DNA of 64,000 bases. Origin: Clostridia bacterium. GTDB taxonomy: Bacteria > Bacillota > Clostridia > Christensenellales > Borkfalkiaceae. This document shows, in pieces, positions 24,588 to 34,908 of this stretch (position 1 is the stretch's first letter; each line of letters opens with the position of its first letter). Under the pieces are notes generated by a model. That model searched no databases, had not been told where the DNA came from, and saw only the letters and a list, made by a program, of their open reading frames with translations. Location of the stretch: contig JAFQEM010000007.1 of NCBI GenBank assembly GCA_017399035.1, positions 17,343 to 81,342 on the forward strand, in the 5' to 3' direction. A program made the position numbers and the translations under genes.

Positions 24588-25298
24588 TTATCGTTTAATC
24601 AAGTCAAACACTACTTCTTTTGCAAGTATAAGCCCCGCTGTTGCAGGCACGAAAATCATACTTGGCGGAACGGTTTTTCCCGTTGGCGTTTTATCTGTTA
24701 ATGCGACACCTAAACTTTCAAACCTCTCTTCAGAATATACAACTTTTACCCCAAATATCCCTCTATTTTTTAGTTCTCGACGCATAACCCTTGCAAGCGG
24801 ACAACCGCTAGTTTTTGAAACGTCGCTAACCTTAAGCATAGTTGGGTCGGTTTTTCCACCCGTTCCCATACACGAAATTACTGGTACGTTTGCGTTTTTT
24901 GCGCGCATTATAATTTCTATCTTTGCGCTGACCGTGTCAACCGCATCTATTATATAATCAAATTTAGAAAGGTCAAACTCGTTTGCGTTTTCGGGCAGAT
25001 AAAAAACCTTATAACCTGAAAAATTAAGTTTGGGATTGATTGATAAAAGGCGGTCTTTCATAACCGCCACTTTATCTTGACCAAGTGCGTTTACCGTTGC
25101 TATAATTTGTCTATTCAAATTACTTTCAGCAACAACGTCGTTATCGAACACGGTAATATTGCCCACGCCACTTCTTGCCAAAGCCTCTGTTGCGTAGCCA
25201 CCCACACCGCCGATACCAAAAACGGCAACGCTTGAATTTTTTAGTTTTTTTAGATTTTCTTCTCCCAAAAGAAGTTCTACCCTGTCAAATGCGCTCAT
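24588..25298 (-). CDS. tcdA: tRNA threonylcarbamoyladenosine dehydratase
   Basis: This ThiF/MoeB-like E1 enzyme cyclises t6A at position 37 of ANN-decoding tRNAs to ct6A using ATP. It has 236 residues. The nucleotide loop GIGGVGGYATEALARSGVG is at about residues 29-47, with Arg/Asn in NLNRQI and a conserved CMGTGGK region. Its ATG overlaps the asnA stop by one base. Confidence 0.9.
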   Translation of the reverse strand: MSAFDRVELLLGEENLKKLKNSSVAVFGIGGVGGYATEALARSGVGNITVFDNDVVAESNLNRQIIATVNALGQDKVAVMKDRLLSINPKLNFSGYKVFYLPENANEFDLSKFDYIIDAVDTVSAKIEIIMRAKNANVPVISCMGTGGKTDPTMLKVSDVSKTSGCPLARVMRRELKNRGIFGVKVVYSEERFESLGVALTDKTPTGKTVPPSMIFVPATAGLILAKEVVFDLIKR

Positions 25299-26284
25299 TA
25301 TAAAAGGTTAATCCCTTTTTTAGCGTTTTCTAAAAGACACTCTTCAGACCATACCGACGATTGAACTTCGCCTATATGAGCCTTGTTTAGGAAGAACATA
25401 CATAGCCTTGACTGACCTATTCCACCACCGATTGTAAGCGGAAGTTCTTCGTTTATAACCGCCTTGCAATAGGGGTTTTCAAGTTTATGTAACTCGCCTC
25501 TTTTCTTGAGTTGCTTTTTCAAACTTTGACCGTCAACTCTTATACCCATAGACGATATTTCCATTGCGATACCCAAAACATCGTACCACAAAATAAGGTC
25601 GCCGTTTAGTTTCCAGTCGTCGTAGTCTGCCGCCCTACCGTCGTGGGGCTTACCGTCGGATAAGTCCCAACCGATTTGATAGATAAACACTGCGCCGTAT
25701 TTTTTTGCAACGGCACTTTCTCTTTCCTTTCTTGTAAGTTTAGGATATTCACTTTCTAACTCTTTGGTAGAAACGAAAGTTATTTCGTCAGGTAAAGAGT
25801 GCGTGAGCGCAGGATATTTTTTATTTACTGCAACACTCAACTTTTTGAGCGTTTTATAGATAGTTTTAACGGTCTTTTTAAGATAAGAGAGCCTACGTTC
25901 TTGTTTGGTTATAATTTTTTCCCAGTCCCACTGGTCAACGTAAACCGAGTGGATTTCGTCTAAATCGTCTTCGTCGCGACGAATAGCGTTCATATCGGCA
26001 TAAAGCCCAGATTCGGGTTCAAAACCGTATTTTGCGAGCGCCATTCTCTTCCATTTAGCAAGCGACTGAACGATTTCAACTTCTTTTTTCAAAGTTAAAA
26101 TGTCAAATCTGACTGCTCGCTCATATCCGTTAAGGTTGTCGTTAAGACCCGATTCAGGTTGCACGAAAAGTGGCGCAGAAACCCTCGTGAGTTTTAGTGC
26201 CTTTGCAAGTTCTCTCTCAAAAGTGTCTTTAATGAACTTAATTGCAATCTCTGTTTCAATCAGATTGAGCGTAGATTTATACAT
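25298..26284 (-). CDS. asnA: aspartate-ammonia ligase
   Basis: This ammonia-dependent asparagine synthetase is related to class II aminoacyl-tRNA synthetases. Its 328 residues are typical. The C-terminal LTIGGGIGQSRLCM forms the ATP-binding motif 3, and QSLAKWKRMAL and DQWDWEK are family hallmarks. It lies one base after glyA and overlaps tcdA. The asnS gene elsewhere in the window uses the asparagine made here. Confidence 0.96.
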   Translation of the reverse strand: MYKSTLNLIETEIAIKFIKDTFERELAKALKLTRVSAPLFVQPESGLNDNLNGYERAVRFDILTLKKEVEIVQSLAKWKRMALAKYGFEPESGLYADMNAIRRDEDDLDEIHSVYVDQWDWEKIITKQERRLSYLKKTVKTIYKTLKKLSVAVNKKYPALTHSLPDEITFVSTKELESEYPKLTRKERESAVAKKYGAVFIYQIGWDLSDGKPHDGRAADYDDWKLNGDLILWYDVLGIAMEISSMGIRVDGQSLKKQLKKRGELHKLENPYCKAVINEELPLTIGGGIGQSRLCMFFLNKAHIGEVQSSVWSEECLLENAKKGINLL

Positions 26285-26285
26285 T

Positions 26286-27536
26286 TTATTTTATTACTCC
26301 TTCGTAAAGCGGATATTTTTCAATAAGTTTTTTAACTTCCGCGCGAACGTAATCGAAAGCCTCTTCTTTCTTCAAGATAATTTCTGTAATAAGTTCGGCA
26401 ATCTTTTCGCAGTCGTCTTCTTTGAAACCACGGCTAGTTACGCTAGGTGTTCCGATACGAACGCCACTTGTAACAAACGGTTTTTGTTTATCAAACGGAA
26501 TTGCGTTTTTGTTAAGCGTAATATTAACTTCATCAAGAAGATGTTCAAGTTCTTTACCCGTGATGTCTTTATCAGAAAGGTCAAGCAACATCAAGTGGTT
26601 ATCAGTTCCACCTGAAACGAGATTTACGCCAAGTTCCAAGAACTTTTCGCTCATAGCCTTTGCGTTCTTCAAAATTTGTTCTTGATAAGCCTTAAATTCA
26701 GGCTTTAAAGCCTCGCCAAACGCTGCTGCCTTTGCAGCAATTATGTGCATAAGCGGACCGCCTTGAGTTCCGGGGAACACTGCCTTATCAATGATTTTTG
26801 CATATTCTTCTTTACACAAAATCATACCGCCTCTAGGCCCTCTTAAAGTCTTGTGAGTGGTCGTAGTAACAAAGTCTGCGTAAGGTACGGGGCTGGGGTG
26901 CAAACCAGTTGCAACCAAACCTGCGATATGCGCAATGTCCACCATCATATAGCAACCTGCTTTATCGCAAATTTCTCTAATTCTCTTGAAGTCTAAAATT
27001 CTAGGATATGCGCTTGCGCCACATACGAAAATTTTAGGCATAACTTCTAAAACTTGCTTTTCAAGGTCGTCGTAATCAATAGCGCCCGTTTCTTCTTTAA
27101 CGCCGTAACCAACAGACTTAAAATATTTACCAGAAACGGTAACGGGGCTACCGTGAGTTAAATGCCCGCCGTGCGCAAGGCTCATACCCATAATGGTATC
27201 GCCCGGTTGCAATACTGCAAAGTAAACTGCAAAGTTTGCGTTTGCGCCACTGTGAGGTTGAACGTTTGCGTGGTCTGCGCCGAAAAGTTTTTTAGCGCGT
27301 TCGATAGCGAGCGTTTCAACTATATCAACGTATTGACATCCGCCGTAATATCTATGTTCAGGGTAACCTTCTGCATACTTATTAGTAAGCATACTTCCCG
27401 CTGCAATCATAACGTTTTCAGAAACAAAATTTTCACTTGCGATAAGTTCGATATTGTTTCTTTGTCTCATAAGTTCTTTTTGCAAACCTTCGTAAAGTTC
27501 AGGGTCAGCAAGTTTGATAGAAGTTAAATCAATCAT
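26286..27536 (-). CDS. glyA: serine hydroxymethyltransferase
   Basis: This PLP enzyme interconverts serine and glycine with tetrahydrofolate, feeding one-carbon units. The 416-residue length is normal. The PLP lysine lies in [14 protein letters not shown] (about residue 226), and the N-terminal [11 protein letters not shown] and [11 protein letters not shown] motifs are intact. A good AAGGAG site precedes ATG 27536. Folate carriers made here also serve TrmFO, encoded upstream in the same series. Confidence 0.98.
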   Translation of the reverse strand: MIDLTSIKLADPELYEGLQKELMRQRNNIELIASENFVSENVMIAAGSMLTNKYAEGYPEHRYYGGCQYVDIVETLAIERAKKLFGADHANVQPHSGANANFAVYFAVLQPGDTIMGMSLAHGGHLTHGSPVTVSGKYFKSVGYGVKEETGAIDYDDLEKQVLEVMPKIFVCGASAYPRILDFKRIREICDKAGCYMMVDIAHIAGLVATGLHPSPVPYADFVTTTTHKTLRGPRGGMILCKEEYAKIIDKAVFPGTQGGPLMHIIAAKAAAFGEALKPEFKAYQEQILKNAKAMSEKFLELGVNLVSGGTDNHLMLLDLSDKDITGKELEHLLDEVNITLNKNAIPFDKQKPFVTSGVRIGTPSVTSRGFKEDDCEKIAELITEIILKKEEAFDYVRAEVKKLIEKYPLYEGVIK

Positions 27537-27586
27537 TTTATTTTCTCCTTTGGTTATTTTCTAAATTTAAGTTATATTTTTTTAAT

Positions 27587-27913
27587 TTATAAATATTTGA
27601 TTAGCATTTCCGAAAGATTTGCCTTTGTGGAAAGCCCAACAGATTTTTCTTTAAGTTCACCGTCTTTAAAAACTGCTAGCGTGGGGATTGATTGAACGCC
27701 GTATCTTGACGCAAGTTCACCACACTGGTCAACGTCAACTTTAACTACGGTTACTTTGTCGCCTATTTCACTTGCAAATTCGTGAAGGATAGGCGCTTGC
27801 ATTTTGCAAGGTCCGCACCATACGGCAAAAAAGTCAACTAATACGGGTTTATCCGATTTAATTATACCGTCAAATTCCTCTGTGCTTAAAATTTCTATTA
27901 CTTGGTTATTCAT
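27587..27913 (-). CDS. trxA: thioredoxin
   Basis: This 108-residue thioredoxin has the active site WCGPCKMQAP (about residues 32-41) and the conserved cis-Pro in SIPTLAVFKDG. It overlaps the end of the RseC-like gene by 8 bases, so the two are translationally coupled. It reduces cytoplasmic disulfides; no thioredoxin reductase gene is visible in the window. Confidence 0.96.
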   Translation of the reverse strand: MNNQVIEILSTEEFDGIIKSDKPVLVDFFAVWCGPCKMQAPILHEFASEIGDKVTVVKVDVDQCGELASRYGVQSIPTLAVFKDGELKEKSVGLSTKANLSEMLIKYL

Positions 27914-28328
27914 CTTTTTCTCCTTTTTCTATAACGGCGGTTATTTGTGGGCTAAAATTTATCGAATTTTTGAGCCTTTTGTCGATAACCGCTAGAATAG
28001 TATACCACAAAATTACAAAAATTACACTTAAAATGAGTAGCCATATTTCCTTTTTAATAAAAATATACGTTATAACGGCAGATAAACCTATCAAAATTAG
28101 CGGAATTAAAAAGACTAAAATCGCTCCAAGCAGTTTCCCGTCTTTGACCGTTTCTATTTCCACTAAATCCCCAACCTGCGCGTTCAACTTGTTTTTTGCC
28201 CTAAAATCAATGCTTGAGGCGTTTTTTGGAAAAAGGCACATTCCGCATTTACTACACTCGTCTCGCTTGTCCACCTTTACCATTGCGTGCTTTCCGTCTA
28301 GACTAGTTACAATTCCTCTTTCTTTCAT
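27906..28328 (-). CDS. RseC/MucC (SoxR-reducing system) family membrane protein
   Basis: This 140-residue protein has an N-terminal domain with four Cys (CSKCGMCLFPKN plus nearby positions typical of PF04246) and two transmembrane helices in the second half. In E. coli the relative RsxC/RseC group works with the Rsx (Rnf) complex to keep SoxR reduced. Here it lies far from the rnf operon but is coupled to trxA, suggesting a thiol-redox role. That reading is inference. Confidence 0.8.
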   Translation of the reverse strand: MKERGIVTSLDGKHAMVKVDKRDECSKCGMCLFPKNASSIDFRAKNKLNAQVGDLVEIETVKDGKLLGAILVFLIPLILIGLSAVITYIFIKKEIWLLILSVIFVILWYTILAVIDKRLKNSINFSPQITAVIEKGEKDE

Positions 28329-29582
28329 TTAATTATTACTCAAAAAATCTTTTATGTCGCTAAACTTAACAAAACTTTCGCTTCCGTCTGCCATTTTTTT
28401 AATCTTCACAGCACCTTCTGCAAGTTCGTTTGAGCCTATAACCGCAACGTATTCCGCGCCGATTTTATCAGCGTATTTAAACTGCGCTTTAATTCCTCTA
28501 CCCATATGGTCAAAATCACACAAAACGCCTTGAGCCCTTAAATTTGAAACTAGTTCAAATACCTTTTCCGATTCACTCTCACCCATAGGGGCAAAATAAA
28601 TTTTAACCTTGTTGGGGTTTTCAATTTCAACGCCCGTGTTTTCAAGCAACAATAAAATTCTTTCAATGCCAACCGCAAAGCCTATACCAGGTGTATCAGT
28701 TCCGCCAAGTTCTTTAATAAGCCCGTCGTATCTTCCGCCACCGCAAACAGTTCCTTGCGCGCCTATATTTTCCGACACGAATTCAAAAACAGTTCTAGTG
28801 TAATAGTCAAGTCCTCTAACGATATTTGGGTTGATTTTATATTCAACGCCTGCAATATCTAAAAGTTTTTTAACCTTTTCAAGATGCGCTGAACAATCTT
28901 GGCAAATATAATCTAAAATCTTGGGCGCGTTCTTGGTAATTTCTTTACAATCGTCGTTCTTGCAATCGAGAATACGCAAGGGGTTTTTATTTAGCCTATC
29001 TTTACACAACGGACAAAGCGCGTCTAAATTTTGATTTAGATATTCTTTAAGCGCGTTTTCATAATTCTTTCTGCACTCTTTACAACCTATACTGTTTATG
29101 TAAAGGCTTACGTTTTTAATGCCTACGTTTTCTAAAAACGTTTTTGCTAAAAGAATTGTTTCGGCGTCAATATCTGCAGAATAAGAACCTAAAAATTCCA
29201 CACCGAATTGATGAAATTCTCTCAATCTTCCCGCTTGTGGTCTTTCGTATCTAAAGCAAGGTGTCAAATAGAAAAATTTTGCAGGAAGAGCAGAATTTGC
29301 AAGCCCGTTCTCTACGAACGCGCGGGCAATACCTGCCGTGCCTTCAGGCTTTAGAGTTATACTTCTGTTACCCTTATCTAAAAAGGTATACATCTCTTTA
29401 TTTACGATATCCGTAGTTTCGCCCACGCCACGCAAAAAAACTTCGGTATGTTCAAAAGTTGGCGTTCTTATTTCTGACGCACCAAAAATGCGCGCCGTTT
29501 CTCTTGCAATCTTTTCAACGTATTGCCACTTATAACTTTCTTGAGGTAAAATATCTTTAGTTCCCTTTGGTACGTTTATCAT
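28329..29582 (-). CDS. hisS: histidyl-tRNA synthetase
   Basis: This class II synthetase has 417 residues with all histidyl signatures: FRYERPQAGRLREFHQFGVE (motif 2, about residue 111), GLDYYTRTVFEF, and GGGRYDGLI followed by GFAVGIERILLLL (motif 3). A Cys-rich insert (CKECRKN, CPLCKD, CKNDDCKE, about residues 160-205) resembles a zinc-binding module. It is followed at once by the RseC-like gene. Confidence 0.97.
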   Translation of the reverse strand: MINVPKGTKDILPQESYKWQYVEKIARETARIFGASEIRTPTFEHTEVFLRGVGETTDIVNKEMYTFLDKGNRSITLKPEGTAGIARAFVENGLANSALPAKFFYLTPCFRYERPQAGRLREFHQFGVEFLGSYSADIDAETILLAKTFLENVGIKNVSLYINSIGCKECRKNYENALKEYLNQNLDALCPLCKDRLNKNPLRILDCKNDDCKEITKNAPKILDYICQDCSAHLEKVKKLLDIAGVEYKINPNIVRGLDYYTRTVFEFVSENIGAQGTVCGGGRYDGLIKELGGTDTPGIGFAVGIERILLLLENTGVEIENPNKVKIYFAPMGESESEKVFELVSNLRAQGVLCDFDHMGRGIKAQFKYADKIGAEYVAVIGSNELAEGAVKIKKMADGSESFVKFSDIKDFLSNN

Positions 29583-29594
29583 AAAAGCCTTTCC

Positions 29595-30902
29595 TTAAAG
29601 AATATATTTTTTCAAATCTTTAGTTTTGGTGTCGCCACCGAGTTTATTAACAACGTAAGCGCTGTCAATAACAACTTCTTTTTCGTCATCACCGCACGCC
29701 TCGTAAGATATCTCTTCAATAAGATTTTCCATAACCGTATGCAATCTTCTTGCGCCTATATCTTCACGAGTTGCGTTCATATCTTCTGCAATTCTAGCAA
29801 TTTCTGCTATGGCGTCTTCAGTAAACTTTAAGTCTACGCCGTCAACTTTCAAAAGGGTTGCGTATTGCAAAGTTATTGCGTTTCTAGGCGTGGTTAAAAT
29901 TTCAATAAAATCTTGTTTAGTAAGACTTTGTAATTCCACCAAAATAGGAAATCTTCCCTGAAGTTCAGGGATAAGGTCGCTTACCTTTGAAACGTGGAAC
30001 GCGCCCGCTGCAATAAATAAAATATAATCGGTTTTTATTGCGCCGTATTTGGTCATTACGGTAGAACCTTCAACTATAGGCAAAATATCACGTTGAACGC
30101 CCTCTCTTGAAACGTCTTGTCCACCGCCTTTATTGCCCTTTGCTGCAATTTTATCAATTTCGTCAATAAAGATTATACCTTCGTTTTCCGCACGACGTAT
30201 TGCCTCTTCGTTGACAGAATCGTTATCTATAAGTTTATCAGCCTCTTCTTGCAACAAAATCTTTCTTGCCTCTTTAACCGAAAGTTTGCGTTTTTTTCTC
30301 CTTTTTGGCATCATATCGCCAAAAATACTACCGATTGATATTTCCGCGCCACCAGGAACAAGTTCCATAGGCTTGGGATTATCTGCAATATCAACCTCTA
30401 TAACTTCGTTATCGTAATAGCCTTTCTTTAACCCTTCGGCAATATTTTTTTCAAATATATCTTGTGGGGTTTCACCTTTATCTAAACGGCGAACTTCAGC
30501 TATAATTTTAACGAGTTTTGCATCTACTACGCTACCTGCCTTTTCGGTAACCTTGTTAAATCTTTCTTGTTTAACAAGCCTTACTGAACACTCAACCAAA
30601 TCTCTTATCATAGATTCAACGTCTCTACCAACGTAACCTACTTCAGTATATTTGGTTGCCTCAACTTTAACGAAAGGCGCGCCTACTAGTTTTGCAAGTC
30701 TTCTTGCTATTTCCGTTTTACCAACGCCCGTTGGACCTTTCATTATAATATTCTTTGGCGTAATTTCTTCCATTTCAGACGCAGTTAGCATACTTCTTCT
30801 ATACCTATTGCGAAGAGCGATTGCAACCGCCTTTTTTGCGCCTGCTTGTCCGATAATATATTTATCTAATTCAGCCACTATTTGCTTGGGACTTAAATTC
30901 AT
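29595..30902 (-). CDS. hslU: ATP-dependent protease ATPase subunit HslU (ClpY)
   Basis: This AAA+ unfoldase partners HslV. It has 435 residues with Walker A GPTGVGKTEIARRL (about residue 55), pore-loop GYVGRDVESMI, an intermediate domain of about 130 residues containing the GDMMPKRRKKRKL stretch, Walker B IIFIDEIDKIA, and the C-terminal tail ending KDLKKYIL that docks in HslV. It lies 13 bases after hslV in the same operon. Confidence 0.97.
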   Translation of the reverse strand: MNLSPKQIVAELDKYIIGQAGAKKAVAIALRNRYRRSMLTASEMEEITPKNIIMKGPTGVGKTEIARRLAKLVGAPFVKVEATKYTEVGYVGRDVESMIRDLVECSVRLVKQERFNKVTEKAGSVVDAKLVKIIAEVRRLDKGETPQDIFEKNIAEGLKKGYYDNEVIEVDIADNPKPMELVPGGAEISIGSIFGDMMPKRRKKRKLSVKEARKILLQEEADKLIDNDSVNEEAIRRAENEGIIFIDEIDKIAAKGNKGGGQDVSREGVQRDILPIVEGSTVMTKYGAIKTDYILFIAAGAFHVSKVSDLIPELQGRFPILVELQSLTKQDFIEILTTPRNAITLQYATLLKVDGVDLKFTEDAIAEIARIAEDMNATREDIGARRLHTVMENLIEEISYEACGDDEKEVVIDSAYVVNKLGGDTKTKDLKKYIL

Positions 30903-30915
30903 CTTTCACCCTCCC

Positions 30916-31449
30916 TTATAACACTTCACAAGTGATATTGTCGTTTGTAAATACGCAAATTTCGCTTGCAATCTTCAAGGATTTTTTAACAATTTCTTCA
31001 GCGGAATAATCCGTTTCTTGACGCAACGCACGAGCCGCCGCCAAAGCGTAGTTTCCACCGCTACCGATTGCGCAAACGCCACCGTCTGGTTCAATTACTT
31101 CGCCCGTACCTGAAACGATAAGTAAAGTGTCTTTATCGGCAGTTATCATCATTGCCTCTAACTTTCTTGCCTTGTCGCTACGCCAAAGTTCTGCAAGTTC
31201 AACCGCGCTACGCATAAGATTTCCCGAATATTTATTGAGCATCTCTTCAAAGCGTTCAGATAAGGTAAATGCGTCTGATACAGAACCTGCAAAACCCAAA
31301 ATAACCTTGCCGTCGTAAATACGGCGAACTTTTACTGCATTATTTTTAAATATAACCGACTGGGAAAGAGTTACTTGCCCGTCGCCTGCGATTGCCGTTT
31401 TGCCGTCTTTTTTGACTGCGCAAATGGTTGTTCCCATAAATTGATTCAT
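30916..31449 (-). CDS. hslV: ATP-dependent protease peptidase subunit HslV (ClpQ)
   Basis: This proteasome-like peptidase has 177 residues. The start [12 protein letters not shown] leaves a short propeptide before the catalytic Thr (TTI); ATG 31449 has AGGAG eight bases upstream, so it is kept over the internal ATG at 31437. [10 protein letters not shown] and [12 protein letters not shown] are family signatures. It overlaps trmFO by 4 bases (ATGA). Confidence 0.96.
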   Translation of the reverse strand: MNQFMGTTICAVKKDGKTAIAGDGQVTLSQSVIFKNNAVKVRRIYDGKVILGFAGSVSDAFTLSERFEEMLNKYSGNLMRSAVELAELWRSDKARKLEAMMITADKDTLLIVSGTGEVIEPDGGVCAIGSGGNYALAAARALRQETDYSAEEIVKKSLKIASEICVFTNDNITCEVL

Positions 31450-32753
31450 AAGTTGTTCTCCTTTATAAAATCGGAAATTTCTTTAAGACTTCTCTCTGCC
31501 TGTTCACGCTTTCTTTGTGCTTTATCTCTCACCACTCTGTTAAGGGGTGGAAGTATACCAAAATTAGCGTTCATAGGTTGAAAATCTTTATTATCCGTAG
31601 TAATATATTTTGCAAGAGCGCCCAAAACGGTTTTTTCTGAAACAACGTTTATCGGCAACCCTTTTAATTTTCTTTGTAAATAAATTGCGGTCATAAGTCC
31701 GCTTCCTGCACTTTCAACGTAACCCTCAACCCCAGTTATTTGACCTGCAAAATAAACTTTAGGGTGTTTTTTGAGAGAATAATCTTCATTTAGAACTTGC
31801 GGGGAATTTATAAAAGTGTTTCTATGCATAACGCCGTATCTTAAATATTCAGCGTTTTTTAATGCGGGAATTAACGAAAAAACACGCTTTTGTTCACCCC
31901 AAGTTAGATTTGTTTGAAAGCCGACCATATTGTACATTCGCCCGTCAGCATCTTCTTTTCGCAGTTGCAAACAAGCGTAAGCCCATCTGCCTGTTTTTGG
32001 GTCGGTAAGCCCAACTGGCTTTAACGGCCCGAACCTTAAAGTATCCCTTCCGCGCGACGCCATAACTTCAACCGGCATACAACCCTCAAATACCGCCGTA
32101 TTTTCAAAACCGTGCAAGGTTGCGCGCTGTGCGTTTGTAAGTTCATCCATAAACTTTTCATATTCTTCCCTGTTCATAGGGCAGTTAATATGGTCGCCGT
32201 TACCCTTGTCGTATCTATCGCCAAAAAAGGCGTTTTCCATATCAATACTTTCAAAATCTATGATAGGCGCAGACGCGTCGAAAAAAGACAACCCGTCGCT
32301 AGCAAGTTCTTTAATTCTTTCTGAAAGGCAATCGGTAGTGAGCGGTCCGCTTGCTATTACCGTATATTCGTCAACGTTTATATCCGTAACTTCTTGGTTT
32401 ACAAACTCTATATTAGATTGCTCTTTTAATTTGTTAGTAATAAAAGCCGAAAACTTTTCTCTATCCACCGCCAACGCATTGCCCGCAGGAACTTTAGTGT
32501 TATCCGCCGCCTCTATTATAAGAGAACCTAAACGGCGCATTTCTTCTTTCAACAGTCCTGCTGCGTTACCGTAAACGTCGTTACTTTTAAGAGAGTTTGA
32601 ACATACTAATTCAGCGTAATTTTCGCTGACGTGCGCGGGCGTAAATTTAGTTGGCTTAATGTCGTATAATATTACCTTAACGCCGTTTTTTGCAAGTTGA
32701 TAAGCAACTTCCGCGCCAGCAAGCCCACCACCTATAACTTTAACTTTTTGCAT
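31446..32753 (-). CDS. trmFO: methylenetetrahydrofolate-tRNA (uracil-5-)-methyltransferase
   Basis: This flavoenzyme makes 5-methyluridine 54 in tRNA using methylene-tetrahydrofolate and FADH2. It has 435 residues. The N-terminal FAD loop is [17 protein letters not shown], followed by [11 protein letters not shown] and a late [17 protein letters not shown]. It lies between topA and hslV, a common Firmicutes order (topA-trmFO-hslV-hslU). Confidence 0.97.
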   Translation of the reverse strand: MQKVKVIGGGLAGAEVAYQLAKNGVKVILYDIKPTKFTPAHVSENYAELVCSNSLKSNDVYGNAAGLLKEEMRRLGSLIIEAADNTKVPAGNALAVDREKFSAFITNKLKEQSNIEFVNQEVTDINVDEYTVIASGPLTTDCLSERIKELASDGLSFFDASAPIIDFESIDMENAFFGDRYDKGNGDHINCPMNREEYEKFMDELTNAQRATLHGFENTAVFEGCMPVEVMASRGRDTLRFGPLKPVGLTDPKTGRWAYACLQLRKEDADGRMYNMVGFQTNLTWGEQKRVFSLIPALKNAEYLRYGVMHRNTFINSPQVLNEDYSLKKHPKVYFAGQITGVEGYVESAGSGLMTAIYLQRKLKGLPINVVSEKTVLGALAKYITTDNKDFQPMNANFGILPPLNRVVRDKAQRKREQAERSLKEISDFIKENNL

Positions 32754-32754
32754 C

Positions 32755-34908
32755 TTAACCGTTTTTACACTTCTTATTAGAACATTTTACTTCGCCGTCT
32801 TCGGTCATAATTGTATAATGTCCGCACAACTCGCATCTTTTGCCCGTGGGGATATCCCAACTCATAAACTTACAGTTAGGATAAGACGAACAACCGTAAA
32901 AAACCTTTCCGCCACGACTTGTCATTTTTTTAGTGGGTCTTCCACATTCGGGGCAAACGCCAACGCTTTCAGTCATACTAACCGTATGCTTACACGACGG
33001 ATAATTTGAACAAGCAAGGAACTTACCAAACTTACCCTCTCTTTCAACCATAATTGCACCGCATTTAGCGCATATTTTATCGGTAGGAATAACTACTTTT
33101 TCGTTCACGGCTTTTATGTTTTGGCAGTCGGGATAATTTGAACAAGCGTAATAATTGCCGTATCTACCGCTGTTTATTATCATTTTTGCACCGCATTTAT
33201 CACAAACCACGTCGGTAACTTTTGCGTCTTGAAGTTGTTTGTGGAAAGGCGCGTAAAAATCTGCAATAAGTTTATGCCAGTCCTTTCCGCCCTCGCCTAT
33301 ATCGTCAAGGTCGTCTTCCATCTTTGCCGTAAAAGAAATGTCCATAATATCGGGGAAATATTTAACCAAAAAGTCTATCAAATCGTAACTTATATCGTTA
33401 GGCACAAGATATTTTTTCTCTTTTCTAACGTACTCACGCTTTTTATCAGATAATTTTGCCATAATGGTTGCGTAAGTTGACGGTCTACCTATACCCTTAT
33501 CTTCCATACTCTTAATAAGCGTTGCCTCGGTATAGCGAATAGGGGGTTTTGTGAACTTTTGTTCTTTGATAAGTTTCAAAAGATTTAATTCTTCGCCGTC
33601 TACAAGTGCGGGAAGAAGAGCGTCGCCACTATCTTCGTCCTCTTCTTTTTTAGTGTCGTCATATACGGCAAGATAACCCTTAAATAAAAGAGTTTTTCCG
33701 CTAGTTTTTAAAACGTAATCGTTTGCGCCCACGTCAACGGCAACGCTATCGTATTTAGCCTCTGCCATTTGCGACGCAACGTAACGGTCGTATATGAGTT
33801 TATAAAGTTTATATTGATTTTTGTCTAAAATATCTTGAACGCTTTCGGGCGTGCGATTCACGTCAATAGGTCTAATTGCTTCGTGCGCGTCTTGAGCGTC
33901 TTTTTTAGAACGGTAAAAGTTGGGTTTTTCTGGTAAATATTCTACGCCGTAAGTTTTGCCGATATAATCTAACGCGCTCTTTTGCGCCTCTGCTGAAATA
34001 CGAACGGAGTCCGTTCTCATATAAGTTATAAGCGCAACGTGTCCTCTAGGCGTTTCAACACCTTCGTAAAGTCTTTGCGCAATCTGCATAACTTGAGGCG
34101 CTGTTAAATTAAGCCTTATTGAACCGTCTTGTTGCAAAGTACTTGTAATATACGGTGCAGGGGCGTGTTTTTTCATTACCGCGCGCTTTACGCTCTTTAC
34201 GTAAAATTTAGCGCTTTTAAGTTCGTTTTCAACAGCCGTTGCCTCTTCCGCATTAGACGGCTTATATTTTTTATCGCCTTTTTCAACAAGCAAAACTTTA
34301 AAATTGCTCTTTCCGTCAGGCTTAACGTCTGCTTTTAAGTTCCAGTATTCTTGTGGCTTAAAAGAAGTTATTTCCCTCTCTCTGTCAACTACCATTTTAA
34401 GCGCAACCGATTGCACTCTGCCCGCAGAAAGGTTATCGTTTAACCTTGAACTTGCCGCAGGGGATATGCTGTAACCCACTATACGGTCAAGCACACGCCT
34501 TGCCTGTTGAGCGTCAACCAAGTTTTTATCAATTTTTCTTGGGTTTGCCAAAGCCTTTTTAACCGCTTTTTCAGAAATTTCGTTAAACTCTATTCTGTTT
34601 GCGTCGTTTTGGTCAAGCCCTAAAACTTCTGCCAAGTGCCAAGATATTGCCTCACCTTCTCTATCAGGGTCGGTTGCAAGATAAACTTTATCTGCTTTTT
34701 TTGCAGCGTTTTCTAAACGTTTTATATCTTGCTTTTTTTCAGGGGCAATTACGTAGTGCGGTTCAAAAGTGCTACCTATTCTTACGCCCATATAGTTTGA
34801 CGGTAAGTCTCTAACATGCCCTTTAGATGCGTCTACTTTATAATCCCCTTTCAAAAATTTTTCAATCGTTTTTGCCTTGTGGGGCGATTCCACTATTATA
34901 AGTTGCAT
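32755..34908 (-). CDS. topA: DNA topoisomerase I
   Basis: This type IA topoisomerase relaxes negative supercoils. It has 717 residues: a Toprim domain at the start (IIVESPHKAKTIEKFL), the catalytic Tyr in TYMRTDSVRIS (about residue 310), and four C-terminal zinc-ribbon modules beginning CDKCGAK, CAKCGAI, CPECGRP and CELCGHY. It directly precedes trmFO (1-base gap) and follows dprA with no gap. Confidence 0.98.
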   Translation of the reverse strand: MQLIIVESPHKAKTIEKFLKGDYKVDASKGHVRDLPSNYMGVRIGSTFEPHYVIAPEKKQDIKRLENAAKKADKVYLATDPDREGEAISWHLAEVLGLDQNDANRIEFNEISEKAVKKALANPRKIDKNLVDAQQARRVLDRIVGYSISPAASSRLNDNLSAGRVQSVALKMVVDREREITSFKPQEYWNLKADVKPDGKSNFKVLLVEKGDKKYKPSNAEEATAVENELKSAKFYVKSVKRAVMKKHAPAPYITSTLQQDGSIRLNLTAPQVMQIAQRLYEGVETPRGHVALITYMRTDSVRISAEAQKSALDYIGKTYGVEYLPEKPNFYRSKKDAQDAHEAIRPIDVNRTPESVQDILDKNQYKLYKLIYDRYVASQMAEAKYDSVAVDVGANDYVLKTSGKTLLFKGYLAVYDDTKKEEDEDSGDALLPALVDGEELNLLKLIKEQKFTKPPIRYTEATLIKSMEDKGIGRPSTYATIMAKLSDKKREYVRKEKKYLVPNDISYDLIDFLVKYFPDIMDISFTAKMEDDLDDIGEGGKDWHKLIADFYAPFHKQLQDAKVTDVVCDKCGAKMIINSGRYGNYYACSNYPDCQNIKAVNEKVVIPTDKICAKCGAIMVEREGKFGKFLACSNYPSCKHTVSMTESVGVCPECGRPTKKMTSRGGKVFYGCSSYPNCKFMSWDIPTGKRCELCGHYTIMTEDGEVKCSNKKCKNG

